Shown piece by piece: positions 9,843-18,403 of a DNA stretch of 64,000 nt. This DNA comes from Symsagittifera roscoffensis (lineage: Eukaryota > Xenacoelomorpha > Acoela > Convolutidae): positions 22,904,388 through 22,968,387 of the forward strand of contig NC_087068.1 in assembly GCF_963678635.1 (NCBI RefSeq), written 5' to 3'. How positions within the stretch are numbered: the stretch's first letter is position 1; every line of letters begins with the position of its first letter. The notes below the pieces were generated by a model, which searched no databases, was not told the DNA's origin, and saw only the letters and a program-made list of their open reading frames with translations. Both the position numbers and the translations under genes were made by a program.

Positions 9843-10599
9843 TTTTGTATTTCACAGTCTTAGACCTTTGAAACATTTTGAATTTTCATTTTTCAAAATA
9901 ACATGCTGACAAACACGCAATGAATCTAGTTCAAATTTAAACCAATAGGATTCATCCAATCCGTCACCTTCTCTAACTTAAACTCAAATCAATTAGACGA
10001 ACCATATAAAACTCCAGGCATATCTATAACTATAACTTTACGACCTCCAGGTCAAAAATAAGCAAACCACTCCAACTTGACAACTAAAATAAATATCACC
10101 ATAATATCATAACCCTCCCTTGTCTAATAAACCAAAGATCAACAATATTTCCCCAACTCAGACCTCAAATACCCCCCAAACAAATATGTTAAATTAGCCT
10201 AAAGTAAAAGAACGACCATTTTAATTAGCCTAAAGTATAAAAATCTCAAAAATACCCCAGATCATTTGACAAATGAAAATAAAGACAAAGAAGACCTCCC
10301 GATCACCATAAAAATTGCCCCCAACAATTTTTCACAAAACTCAACCCACTTGTCAAAAAACCAATAAATAATCCGACCACACTTGAAAATTGCCCCAAAC
10401 AACAAAAAATATTCGATCAAGAAGTCATTTCGTAAATGCTCTTCTCTCAATCAGTCACTATAATTATCACAAACCTCAAACAATTTTTTACGATACTTAA
10501 AACTTTTATAATATTTCTTTTTGATATCTTTGAATCTTTTGTAATAATCTTAATCATTTTTTGCAATATTTTTTAAATTTTCTATTCCCTATTTGAACT
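9843..10599 (+). other. Conserved non-coding segment between pol and the env-side genes
   Basis: No credible ORF. Similar sequence occupies the same place in copy C (50426-51195) and, more weakly, copy B (30181-30925). Repeated words include CTCCAGGCATATC and CCTCCAGGTC (about 10010-10055) and two copies of TAGCCTAAAGTA (about 10196 and 10227). A long unspliced segment retained in all copies could hold an RNA export or splicing-control signal, but nothing in it is diagnostic. Confidence 0.4.
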
Positions 10600-10662
10600 A
10601 TACCTCCAACTTTCAAAAGCTATTGACTATATCCACAGGTACGATTCACAAAACTTATCTAA
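10600..10662 (+). promoter_or_regulatory. Candidate 3' splice site for the subgenomic (env) RNA
   Basis: A pyrimidine-rich stretch, a branch-point-like ATTGAC, then CACAG|GT at 10634-10640. The acceptor AG is at 10637-10638, and the ATG of the 62-aa ORF follows 24 nt later. The arrangement pyrimidine tract, CATTGA-type branch and CAG is kept in copy C (AG at 51234-51235) and copy B (AG 30964-30965), although adjacent non-coding sequence has drifted. Joined to a leader donor it would place the small membrane ORF first on the spliced RNA. Confidence 0.5.
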
Positions 10663-10851
10663 ATGATACGAACCATTTTTAGTAGAACCGATATTTTTTT
10701 ACTATTTGTAATTTTTATAACATTTCTATCATCCTTCATCTTGACAATATGCAAATGTATAAAAAAAGCAATCATCACATTCGCCCTAGCAACAATTCTC
10801 CTAATTCTTTTTTTAGAAGAATACTATAATAAACATAAACTTTTTCACTAA
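10663..10851 (+). CDS. Small 62-aa membrane protein, function unknown
   Basis: ATG 10663 opens 62 codons beginning MIRTIFSRTDIFLLFVIFIT. Residues about 10-30 and 36-53 are two hydrophobic segments around a short Cys/Lys hinge (CKCIKK), with a charged tail (EEYYNKHK). Copy C carries a close homologue twice (51261 and 52576, through a duplication) and copy B a broken one. It is the first ATG after the candidate splice acceptor. It could be a viroporin-like or envelope-accessory protein, or a leader ORF for the spliced RNA. I recognise no family. Conservation of the hydrophobic pattern between A and C supports a real protein. Confidence 0.6.
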   Translation: MIRTIFSRTDIFLLFVIFITFLSSFILTICKCIKKAIITFALATILLILFLEEYYNKHKLFH

Positions 10852-10859
10852 AAGAATAG

Positions 10860-11981
10860 ACCAAAAAGCTATCAAAAATTGCTACCCAACAGTCACAAAG
10901 TCAGTCTTCACCGACATCATCCCAAGATAACCCAACAACACCTTCAACTACCCAAAACCCTCATACATCTACACGAATTTCCTTTCAAGATAACCCATAT
11001 ACTTTTGAAGAACGACACGCACGCTTATCTGAACCACTAGAACCCGTTCAACGGCAAGCACCTTTAAGTGAACCAACATACAATCTATACCCAACACTAC
11101 CACCAGAACTAAGTAGAATACGACATCCTAGTCAAAACCAAAACACAATCGAAATAAATAGACAAATTATACATCCTCGAAGAAATAGAAATTTTCAAAC
11201 TCCCCGAGTTCATTTTGAAATACCTCAATCCCCATCACAAAACACTCCAGAAAACCCCACTGGTATCTCACCAGAAACCCCTACACTTCTTTCACAACGT
11301 AGCACCTCAAGCCTACCTTCAGATTACTTAGGTTCAACACCAACATCTGAACAAATACGTGAAAATCCCTTCAATCCCCCAAACCAAACATCACGACTAC
11401 CATATTGGACAACACATTCATTCACACAAGGTGAACCAAATATAACCAATGACCCAATAGATATTTCTTCAGATACAACATCCTCATCACTACCGGAAAC
11501 ATTATCACTACCATCAACTAGCCAAATTTCACCGACACCTTTTAACTTAAATTTTCCAAATAATCTCGACGCAAGATATCGAGAACAATCATCAACAACT
11601 ATTCCTTTGAGACTAGATTGGAATACATTCACAGCACCTCCACCATTATTTGGACAACACCCAGAAAGTAACCGACTCCACAACTGGGCACCCAATAGAC
11701 TACAATATCGACAAGACATCCACGACGACATTCGTGAACACAATATACAAATACTCCAACAAAATAGTTTACAATTAAAGTTTGAAATCACAGTTAAATT
11801 AAACAACATTAATCAACATCCCTATCCATTAAACCCACCAAATATAACAGCTCAATCACTACCACTACCATTTATAACAACTGAAGTAATATATAAATAC
11901 GACAGATACACCAAAAAGACAATTGGTTACATCACATTTTTTGACCCATATTCAGGATTATCATACACATGTATATTCTAA
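10860..11981 (+). CDS. ORF3: about 373-codon frame without an early ATG, just upstream of env
   Basis: Open from 10860 (after a TAG at 10857) to TAA 11979-11981; I find no ATG in the first two thirds. The first half is Ser/Thr/Pro-rich and probably disordered (from TQQSQSQSSPTSSQDN to about 11500). The last 140 codons look folded: LDWNTFTAPPPLFGQHPESN, then YRQDIHDDIREHNIQILQQN, then FITTEVIYKYDRYTKKTIGY. The same frame is recognisable in copies B and C with stops and shifts. It overlaps the env ATG by 13 nt. Translation might use a non-AUG start, a further splice, or readthrough from the membrane ORF; the offset between the two frames differs between A and C, which argues against a fixed frameshift. 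Function unknown. Confidence 0.6.
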   Translation, partial: TKKLSKIATQQSQSQSSPTSSQDNPTTPSTTQNPHTSTRISFQDNPYTFEERHARLSEPLEPVQRQAPLSEPTYNLYPTLPPELSRIRHPSQNQNTIEINRQIIHPRRNRNFQTPRVHFEIPQSPSQNTPENPTGISPETPTLLSQRSTSSLPSDYLGSTPTSEQIRENPFNPPNQTSRLPYWTTHSFTQGEPNITNDPIDISSDTTSSSLPETLSLPSTSQISPTPFNLNFPNNLDARYREQSSTTIPLRLDWNTFTAPPPLFGQHPESNRLHNWAPNRLQYRQDIHDDIREHNIQILQQNSLQLKFEITVKLNNINQHPYPLNPPNITAQSLPLPFITTEVIYKYDRYTKKTIGYITFFDPYSGLSYTCIF

Positions 11982-14587
11982 ACTTATTAATTTTTCTCCA
12001 ACTCCTTTTTCTAGTAATCTCAAATCAAAACATAAACCCTTCCCCCCGCACAGGACCACAAGATTTACTAGTAACACATTACGATTGTGAAGAAAACGAA
12101 CAAAAAACACTACACAAATGTGCAATAAATCAAGTATCACAATGCGAAACAGAACCACAAGCCATAGAAACTACAAATGTAATCGCAACACTTTACTCAA
12201 AAGCCCGAGCAACAACAGTTATCGGATATAAATTCACAGCAACATTTTTGGAAAAGAAAGTACATTGTTCACAAGTCTCAAACGGAAATAAAAACCGACT
12301 TGACCATGAATCATTCTACCAGAGTAATATCGAACGACTTTTACATCTAAATCCCGAAGATTGTAAAAACGAGTTACTCCGACTAAATATCACAAAAAAT
12401 AAAAACACAGATAGAAAGTTAGTATATTTCCAAGTTTTTTCAGATTCTGTACATCAAGCAGAACTTGAGAGACATCAAGGACATATAAAATTAGATGAAA
12501 AGTAACCATATAACGGCGCACGCGGACGATTAACCTATGACATGCACGATAAACACTGGATACCACACATTGGTATAAATGACCCATCAAACTGCAAAGC
12601 AGACACAAAAAATAAAGGATACCAAGAAATAATGTTTTTCGATTGGAAAATACAACTCGAAAAAATACAACTCACACGCGATTTATCAGACAACACAATG
12701 ATCTATCAAGGAATTAGATTACCTTGTAAAAACGATCAAGGCTATTGTGACCCTACAACACGAACACAAGCAACAATTGTTTGGTTCCCCGAAGACACAT
12801 GTACAACATTTCAAGTAGCAAAAATACACGCTCGTATGATAAAATTTCACGAAAAATATTTTATACAATCCATTCCATATGAACAAGCAAACCCATCACG
12901 AAAACCAAGTTCTAATTTTAGAAACATACACAATATAGAAAATAAATTGACACGTTTTCAAATATATCAAGAAACAGAACTTGCATGTAAATACAGAAAC
13001 CCACTTCACAAAACACAATACTCTGAAATATTAGTTGAATACGAAAAAGGATTCGACATGACCACTGGAAAAATAAAAATCGACCCATATGCCACAGGTC
13101 ATCCTCCAAACGAAGGAACATCATATATACCAGTTAATTTTCAAAAAAGTAAAGGTCAACCCGGTGGACATCTAAAGCCCCATGACACTAGAAGCACACG
13201 TTTACAAGAATTATCACTAATGAATAGTACATATTTCGGTAATATACACTATGATATTCACTTAGATATGAAACTAGACTACACGATTAGCCGAATTTTT
13301 CAAGAAATGTCACTCTCCGAATTAGAAACACTACACCAACTATGCGAATTAGAAAGAAAACAAATATTACAATCACTTGCACTAGCAGTATTAAAAATAC
13401 CCTACGCAGGATATTTACTCTCAGGAAATAGATCAAATTTTTTAGACTACGAAGGAAACATTTTATGGTTTTATACTTGTACCAAAAAAGTATCACCACT
13501 ATACGTTTTTGAAGACAAACGATGCTATAAAAGAATCCCTATCTTTTATAAGAATAAAGTACATTTCGTTGACACACTTTCAAGAAGAACCTATTTCTGG
13601 GATACCGCAGTCCCATGTGGATCAAAAAATAGCCACAATGTAGTACAACTAAACCCTGATGAAGATAAATATTACCTTCTCACCCCATATCCCACATTAA
13701 TGCAATCACTCAAAAAATTTTCACCAGAAAGCATTCGCGCTATCGCTCGAAACCCAAATATAGACTTACAATCAATAGGAATATACTCAAAATCAGATAT
13801 TCAACATCACATTAGAACACAACAATTCCAAGAATTATTAACACAAATGGACACAATACAAAGACAATCAATTGACCAAAACTTACGCAAACTTGCCGAA
13901 ACCGCAGGATTTGCAGACATCTATACGCAAGACTATAGCGGATATTTTAAAGACATCAAAGATTATATATATCTAAACGGTGAAAAATACCGTCCCCAAG
14001 GTATATCACCTATTAATATTTTTAGCTTTGTTACACTCAAAAATGAAATTCTTGATTTTCTAGGATGGCCCTATTACATCTTAGAAAAATTAACTGTTTT
14101 ATACGCAATGTTTAACTTTATAGGATTTCTTTTTTCACTTTTAAAAGGAATCTACAACACATGTGCTATACACACACAAGTAAACAGACAAGCAAGTGTA
14201 GCACGCATACTATTTGCAGGATTTTTTGCAATTTTTTCTACAACAATAATCAAAATTCTTTTAGACGCACAAATAAAAGAATACAACACAAAAATAGCAA
14301 CAAGACAGAACACATACGATGAAGAACATAACAATGTAGACACAACGCCAACAGCACCACAGTTACCACCCCTACCACATAACCATCCATTATCCCTAGT
14401 CCCACGTAATTTTCGAAATTTAGCAATAACACATAATCCAAATTTTAGACCAACCATATCACAAAGTCCCATCCAACATATAATGACACACCACTCACAA
14501 GATGAAAATACTTATGAACAAATTATAGAACAACCCCATACCACCGCTTTTCAGTCTCAAAATAATAATTTTTTTAGCCCACGATGA
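11969..14587 (+). pseudogene. env: Env-like glycoprotein, about 870 codons, with one premature stop
   Basis: ATG 11969 opens with a signal peptide (MYILNLLIFLQLLFLVIS). The frame is interrupted by TAA 12503-12505 (copy C has TAC there) and then runs open to TGA 14585-14587. The ectodomain is Cys-rich with several N-glycosylation sites. A conserved central block about 13390-13640 reads GYLLSGNRSNFLDYEGN, a CTKK Cys, CYKRIPIFY, then HFVDTLSRR and PCGS. Two hydrophobic segments follow (about 14089-14150, FNFIGFLFSLL, and 14202-14268, LFAGFFAIFSTTIIKILL), then a Pro/His/Gln-rich tail of about 105 residues. Glycoprotein status is well supported by layout. The central pattern reminds me of chuvirus-type (negative-strand RNA virus) glycoproteins, which is only a suggestion. 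Confidence 0.8.
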
Positions 14588-16392
14588 GCCGACAACTTGG
14601 ATCCCTACACCGTTCAAATTCCCATCCAACCAACCTCACTACTCCAACTACAATAATACCACTTTTTGCTTTCCCACCACCCGATTTCCCAACCAGTAAT
14701 GTAACATCAGGCATGAATTCCGATACTAATTCACACATCTCAGTTTTATACTCCACCTCACAACTCAATAACCCGAATATTGAAACCCCCGATGAATTTG
14801 CCGACTCTGAACCATCTCCATCCATTAATTTTCACACCAACCCCTCAATTTTTTCCCAACCCCCTTTTCAACCAATACTACCAAATAACCCTGTCCCCAC
14901 CAATTCTACACCCTCTTATGCTTCCCAAGTCACTCCAACCTATTCTTCCCTTCATTCAGACCGATCATCCAATTCTCCAGATACCCCCCAAATCTCCCCA
15001 GAACTAGATAATTTTATTACCTTACAACAACAACCCTACCACCTTGACACCCCCACCATAAACCAAATTTCATCCACAATAGATTCATCCAACCCTCCTA
15101 CCCCTACACCCTCTTCAATTTATACCGAATCATTAGCACCATCATCCACATCTACTGAATCTTCACTCAGCACTAATAGAGCTTACCGCACTTTTAAAAG
15201 AAAGTTCCCCAACCATCCTTTCCCAGCAAAACCAGGAACAGCCCGTGAATATATAAATCATCCAAATCACACTAACACAAAAGAATTTTTAGCTATCACC
15301 TTACCCTCATTTCCACAATACACCTTAAACACCCCTCACGACACTAACGAAACACGTAGCTTTGTAGACGAACACGTTTTAATGCCTACCCTTCCTTGGA
15401 CCTCATATTATCATTTTACTAATCCCCTTTGCTTACCTTTATCTAACACTCACATCGATATAGAACGAAATAAGGACATGCTATATCGACTCACTACACC
15501 ACTAACACCTAGACAATTTACTTACATCGGATATAAAAAATCACTAAAAACACACACTGCACCCCGAGCTAACGAATATACGCTAGAATATTACGATCAT
15601 AGCATCATCAGAACTAACCAAGATCAATTCTTAGACGATGACCGCTTCGCTAACCCACAAATCACAGAAAAATTTTTCATTAAAACACCATATGTATTTA
15701 CACTCAATATCTTTGATCGCAAATTTGACCACATCATCTCAGAAGCACTAACAGACACGCAAGCCTACGAAAGTTTTAAAGAACGCTTCCAAATATTTTC
15801 ACTAACCTTTCATTTCCTTGCACCACATGAAAGAGATTTGCACTGCTCACACGATATTATGTTGCGCACTAAACAAACTCACACATATACATATTATCGT
15901 TTTATCCAAAATCACTTCGACCTACACACTCCCTCCAGACAACCACACCACCGTTTCCAATTCATCAATTCCAAATACACCTCACCATTCTTTCTTAACT
16001 TCACATATTGCATTAAAGATACTAACCTTCATGGTATTCTTCGAAATTATGATCCCATAACCCAAATGTATATTTTTTGTCCCATCACCAAGACCTTCAA
16101 CGCAGAAGAATCCCGACCCTTCCTTCTCCCACACGAATTTGTTCAACCTATAGAAATCCCCATTTTAGAATTCATCCACAACACTAAATTCAATCACAAA
16201 TTATATAATCTAATCCAAAACACACCTTATGAGTTCGCAGTTGGCACTGAAGAACTAACCACCATTAAAGCACTTCAATTGCTTTGGCCACTGCTTCAAA
16301 CTAAAAATATCATCCGCATCTTAGCTAAATTACTAACAACTTCAGATCTCATCCACGACATCTTCCCCCACGGTTTCTTCCCCGACGACTAA
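14584..16392 (+). CDS. ORF5: 602-aa protein downstream of env, unknown family
   Basis: ATG 14584 overlaps the env TGA as ATGA, an arrangement typical of coupled termination-reinitiation, and kept in copies B (34906) and C (56516). Residues 1 to about 195 are Ser/Thr/Pro/Asn-rich and probably disordered. About 200-602 look like one or more folded domains with no signal peptide or clear membrane span: conserved stretches include FKRKFPNHPF, TKQTHTYTYYRFIQNH, and the C-terminal TIKALQLLWPLLQTKNIIR ending in FPHGFFPDD. The C-terminal 184 residues are intact in copy C. The frame is uninterrupted here. I recognise no family. Candidate roles are matrix-like, regulatory or accessory protein; none is shown by sequence. 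Confidence 0.75.
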   Translation: MSRQLGSLHRSNSHPTNLTTPTTIIPLFAFPPPDFPTSNVTSGMNSDTNSHISVLYSTSQLNNPNIETPDEFADSEPSPSINFHTNPSIFSQPPFQPILPNNPVPTNSTPSYASQVTPTYSSLHSDRSSNSPDTPQISPELDNFITLQQQPYHLDTPTINQISSTIDSSNPPTPTPSSIYTESLAPSSTSTESSLSTNRAYRTFKRKFPNHPFPAKPGTAREYINHPNHTNTKEFLAITLPSFPQYTLNTPHDTNETRSFVDEHVLMPTLPWTSYYHFTNPLCLPLSNTHIDIERNKDMLYRLTTPLTPRQFTYIGYKKSLKTHTAPRANEYTLEYYDHSIIRTNQDQFLDDDRFANPQITEKFFIKTPYVFTLNIFDRKFDHIISEALTDTQAYESFKERFQIFSLTFHFLAPHERDLHCSHDIMLRTKQTHTYTYYRFIQNHFDLHTPSRQPHHRFQFINSKYTSPFFLNFTYCIKDTNLHGILRNYDPITQMYIFCPITKTFNAEESRPFLLPHEFVQPIEIPILEFIHNTKFNHKLYNLIQNTPYEFAVGTEELTTIKALQLLWPLLQTKNIIRILAKLLTTSDLIHDIFPHGFFPDD

Positions 16393-17222
16393 CAGGTAAG
16401 TATGAATTATACATATTATTAACTAATTAAAATAAAAATTAGAAACTAACCATTCTTTATCCAAGTCTTCTTTAGAATTTTAGCCTTCATCCAATGATCA
16501 TCTGAAAAATTCACAAACGAAAAATAAAAAATAGAAAACTTCTTCAAAACTGTTTAAAACTCTATTAATTTTTTGCACCAACAATTATATAAATATAATA
16601 CCAATGCAGTAATTTAATTTATAAATTTTTTTCCCCCCACAAGCAGTAAATCTAATTATAATGAAAATTTGTAACTTAATTTTTCCCAACAAATAGCAGT
16701 AAAATTTGAATTTCTATGTAATAAATTGATAAAACGAAAATAGAGTACTAAACTTTTGATATTTCCATTCATTCGCACAAAAATCCTATCCACACTCGCA
16801 CAGCTCGCCCACGAAGAATTGTTTAAAATAATGAATTTCAGTTTCAAGCTTTCACACTCAACAACTCTAACATAAGATAACACGTTTCAAACTTTCCTTT
16901 AACCCGGTTGGAAAGGAATTATATACTAAACAACACTAACCAACGCAGCTTACTAAACACCACAAATCATAGAATAACAGCATGACTAAGAAAAGGAAAC
17001 CAACGGTACCCAAACCGGATTAACCCAGTTTAAAACTGGATAATTTATTCTTTTGAAGACTATTATAAAGTCTAAGAAAGAGATAATAAAACACAAAAAA
17101 GTCGAAAGACAAACCCATGCCACAAACAATTTGATTTTTGAAAAAAGGACACAACCAACAAAACATAAGAAAAACCACAACAAACCCAACATAAAACGTT
17201 GTCACATAACAGGACCTCTCAC

Positions 17223-17324
17223 AAAAACCGCATGCAATCATATTCCCACTCCTGGCCTAACCCACCAGAAGAGGACGTCCTGAGCATGCTCTATAGCCGG
17301 CCTAACCCACCGTGCTACATCCAC
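17223..17324 (-). ncRNA. GC-rich tRNA-like / Pol III-promoter-like segment in the 3' UTR
   Basis: On the minus strand, 17317-17301 reads TAGCACGGTGGGTTAGG, close to a Pol III A box (tRNA D-arm). About 40 nt further, 17263-17254 (TGGGTTAGGCC-type) is a weak B-box match. A run of five T follows at 17227-17223. Between them sit two abutting perfect palindromes, AGGACGTCCT (17272-17281) and GAGCATGCTC (17282-17291). GGCCTAACCCACC occurs twice on the plus strand (17254-17266, 17299-17311). Copies C (59140-59230) and B (36490-36570) keep the A-box-like word and the AGGACGTCCT palindrome, but not the T run. It may be a tRNA-derived or SINE-derived insert, or a conserved RNA structure; no full cloverleaf is evident. 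Confidence 0.35.
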
Positions 17325-17464
17325 GCTTTGTGACCACACTCCTATTTTTAATAAGAGCTACTCAAGGGTGATTAACTCTTCAAAATAACTGAACGAAAAC
17401 AAAAAGCTTTTGTAAAAACAACTAACCAAAATCATAATTAAAAAACATTAAACTAATAAAAGTT

Positions 17465-17941
17465 TTATAAAATGTAAATTATATTATGCAATATATAGAT
17501 CAGCATACAACACCAAGGACGAACATCCAAAGACAAAACGACCCCACTACACTCGAAAAAGAATGGCCAACCACAATCGATATGCCGCTCACAAACACAA
17601 CTCAAAGGATTTAGAGTACGACTTGACTTCACAGAAAAGGACTTCATTGAACTAGACCAATGACCACCTCGATGTTCAAGTATACGTACAGATCCGAGTA
17701 ACCAGGCATCCCCTCCACGCACAATCTCCACGCCATTCCCAGACAAGATCAAACACAAAGAAGTTCTCATCAATGAAACAGAAAAACCTGACATAGCCAA
17801 CCATTCTGAAATCAGATTTGAGTTTGTTGCGAAAACCCAGTCGTTGTCATGAGAAGACACAACGATTGAACCTGGAACTTCTCTAACAAGAGAACCCAGA
17901 AGAAATATGATGTTCGCCAAATACCAACGTCCATCATCCAT
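17465..17941 (-). CDS. Antisense ORF of 158 codons in the 3' UTR (doubtful)
   Basis: Minus-strand ATG at 17941 starts MDDGRWYLANIIFLLGSLVR and stays open for 158 codons through sequence richer in GC than its surroundings. Copy C keeps the ATG and about the first 13 codons, then breaks. Some retroviruses carry antisense genes near the 3' LTR, which is the only reason to list this. The sense strand is equally conserved, so the ORF may be a by-product of a conserved RNA or of a captured host fragment. No domain recognised. Confidence 0.2.
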   Translation of the reverse strand: MDDGRWYLANIIFLLGSLVREVPGSIVVSSHDNDWVFATNSNLISEWLAMSGFSVSLMRTSLCLILSGNGVEIVRGGDAWLLGSVRILEHRGGHWSSSMKSFSVKSSRTLNPLSCVCERHIDCGWPFFFECSGVVLSLDVRPWCCMLIYILHNIIYIL

Positions 17942-17993
17942 CCTTTGAATTACAGAAAGACTATTCTAAAAAACTCTGTAAAACCCGGATGGG

Positions 17994-18403
17994 TGGAACC
18001 TGATCTAAACTATATTTTATGATTGGATAATTTAGATATTTTACCAATGTAAAGTATTTAATATTAACCAATCATGATCCATCTGACTAACAATCCACTT
18101 ATTTGTAAGTGCTGAAATTACTAGTAATTTCAGCACCAGAGAGTTTTGAATTTAACTTAGAAATTAGTTGACTCTCCAAGAAGACTTCAGCAGCCGCAAT
18201 AAACCAGTATACCCTAGATCTATTGAGCCTAGCAGAGACTAGTTAAACAACCTGAGACTAGATAGTATAAGAGTAAGATTAGGATCGGTATTAGACTAAG
18301 AAGTTGCACGAATCTATCCGGCCGAAAATAAGATAGCGTGACGAGCAGACGGTGTACCCTATCCGAAATTACTCTATGAGTTATACACTTCGGTCCTAAC
18401 TCA
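17994..18403 (+). repeat. 3' LTR of copy A, about 410 bp
   Basis: Begins TGGAACCTGATCTAAAC and ends CCTAACTCA, so it has TG...CA ends, and it aligns along its length with both LTRs of copy C. It contains a 28-nt perfect palindrome (18109-18136) and a TATA-like TATAAGAG (18266-18273), which would put the U3/R boundary about 30 nt later. It is followed by CTCT. Confidence 0.92.
18109..18136. promoter_or_regulatory. 28-nt perfect palindrome in U3
   Basis: GTGCTGAAATTAC followed by TAGTAATTTCAGCAC is fully self-complementary. Both copy C LTRs keep the arms with one change at the centre (39778-39805, 60017-60044). It could be a dimeric transcription-factor site or a stem-loop if transcribed. Confidence 0.6.

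Larger units (their letters stand above)
16393..17993 (+). other. 3' untranslated region of copy A
   Basis: No sense-strand gene is visible in these 1.6 kb. Patches are conserved with copies B and C: about 16780-16830 (TCGCACAGCTCGCCCACGAA), about 16900-16990, the GC-rich block 17231-17355, and about 17590-17720. The last bases before the LTR include CCCGGATGGG, a weak purine tract that is the only polypurine-tract candidate. It ends at the LTR start, 17994. Confidence 0.6.
1..18403 (+). mobile_element. Copy A: env-bearing Ty3/gypsy-type LTR element, about 18.8 kb, 5' LTR outside window
   Basis: Base 1 aligns with base 40082 of copy C, 10 nt inside the primer-binding site, so the 5' LTR of this copy should end about 12 bp left of the window. 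The internal region (1-17993) holds a leader ORF, ORF1, Gag-Pol, a 62-aa membrane ORF, ORF3, Env and ORF5, followed by a 3' LTR (17994-18403). It is the best preserved of the three copies: ORF1, ORF5 and the small ORFs are open, Gag-Pol has three in-frame stops and Env one. Ty3/gypsy assignment rests on the RT-RNase H-integrase order and the GPY/F module. The first four bases after the LTR are CTCT; if this is an intact insertion the same four bases should precede the unseen 5' LTR. Confidence 0.93.

Noticed and set aside
11931-11981. A -1 frameshift from ORF3 into Env at the T-run near 11937
   Set aside because: The env frame has a TGA at 11942-11944 just after the T-run, and no proper slippery heptamer lies in the real overlap (11945-11981). 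Copy C also shows no conserved signal.
2000-16000. Many minus-strand ORFs of 60-160 codons inside gag, pol, env and ORF5
   Set aside because: Minus-strand stops are rare because the plus strand is A-rich and G-poor in these frames; they mirror real sense ORFs and are not conserved between copies.
17223-17324. A genuine tRNA gene in the 3' UTR
   Set aside because: Only an A-box-like word is convincing. The B box is weak, no acceptor stem or cloverleaf could be drawn, and the T run is absent from the other copies. Kept only as a tRNA-like candidate.
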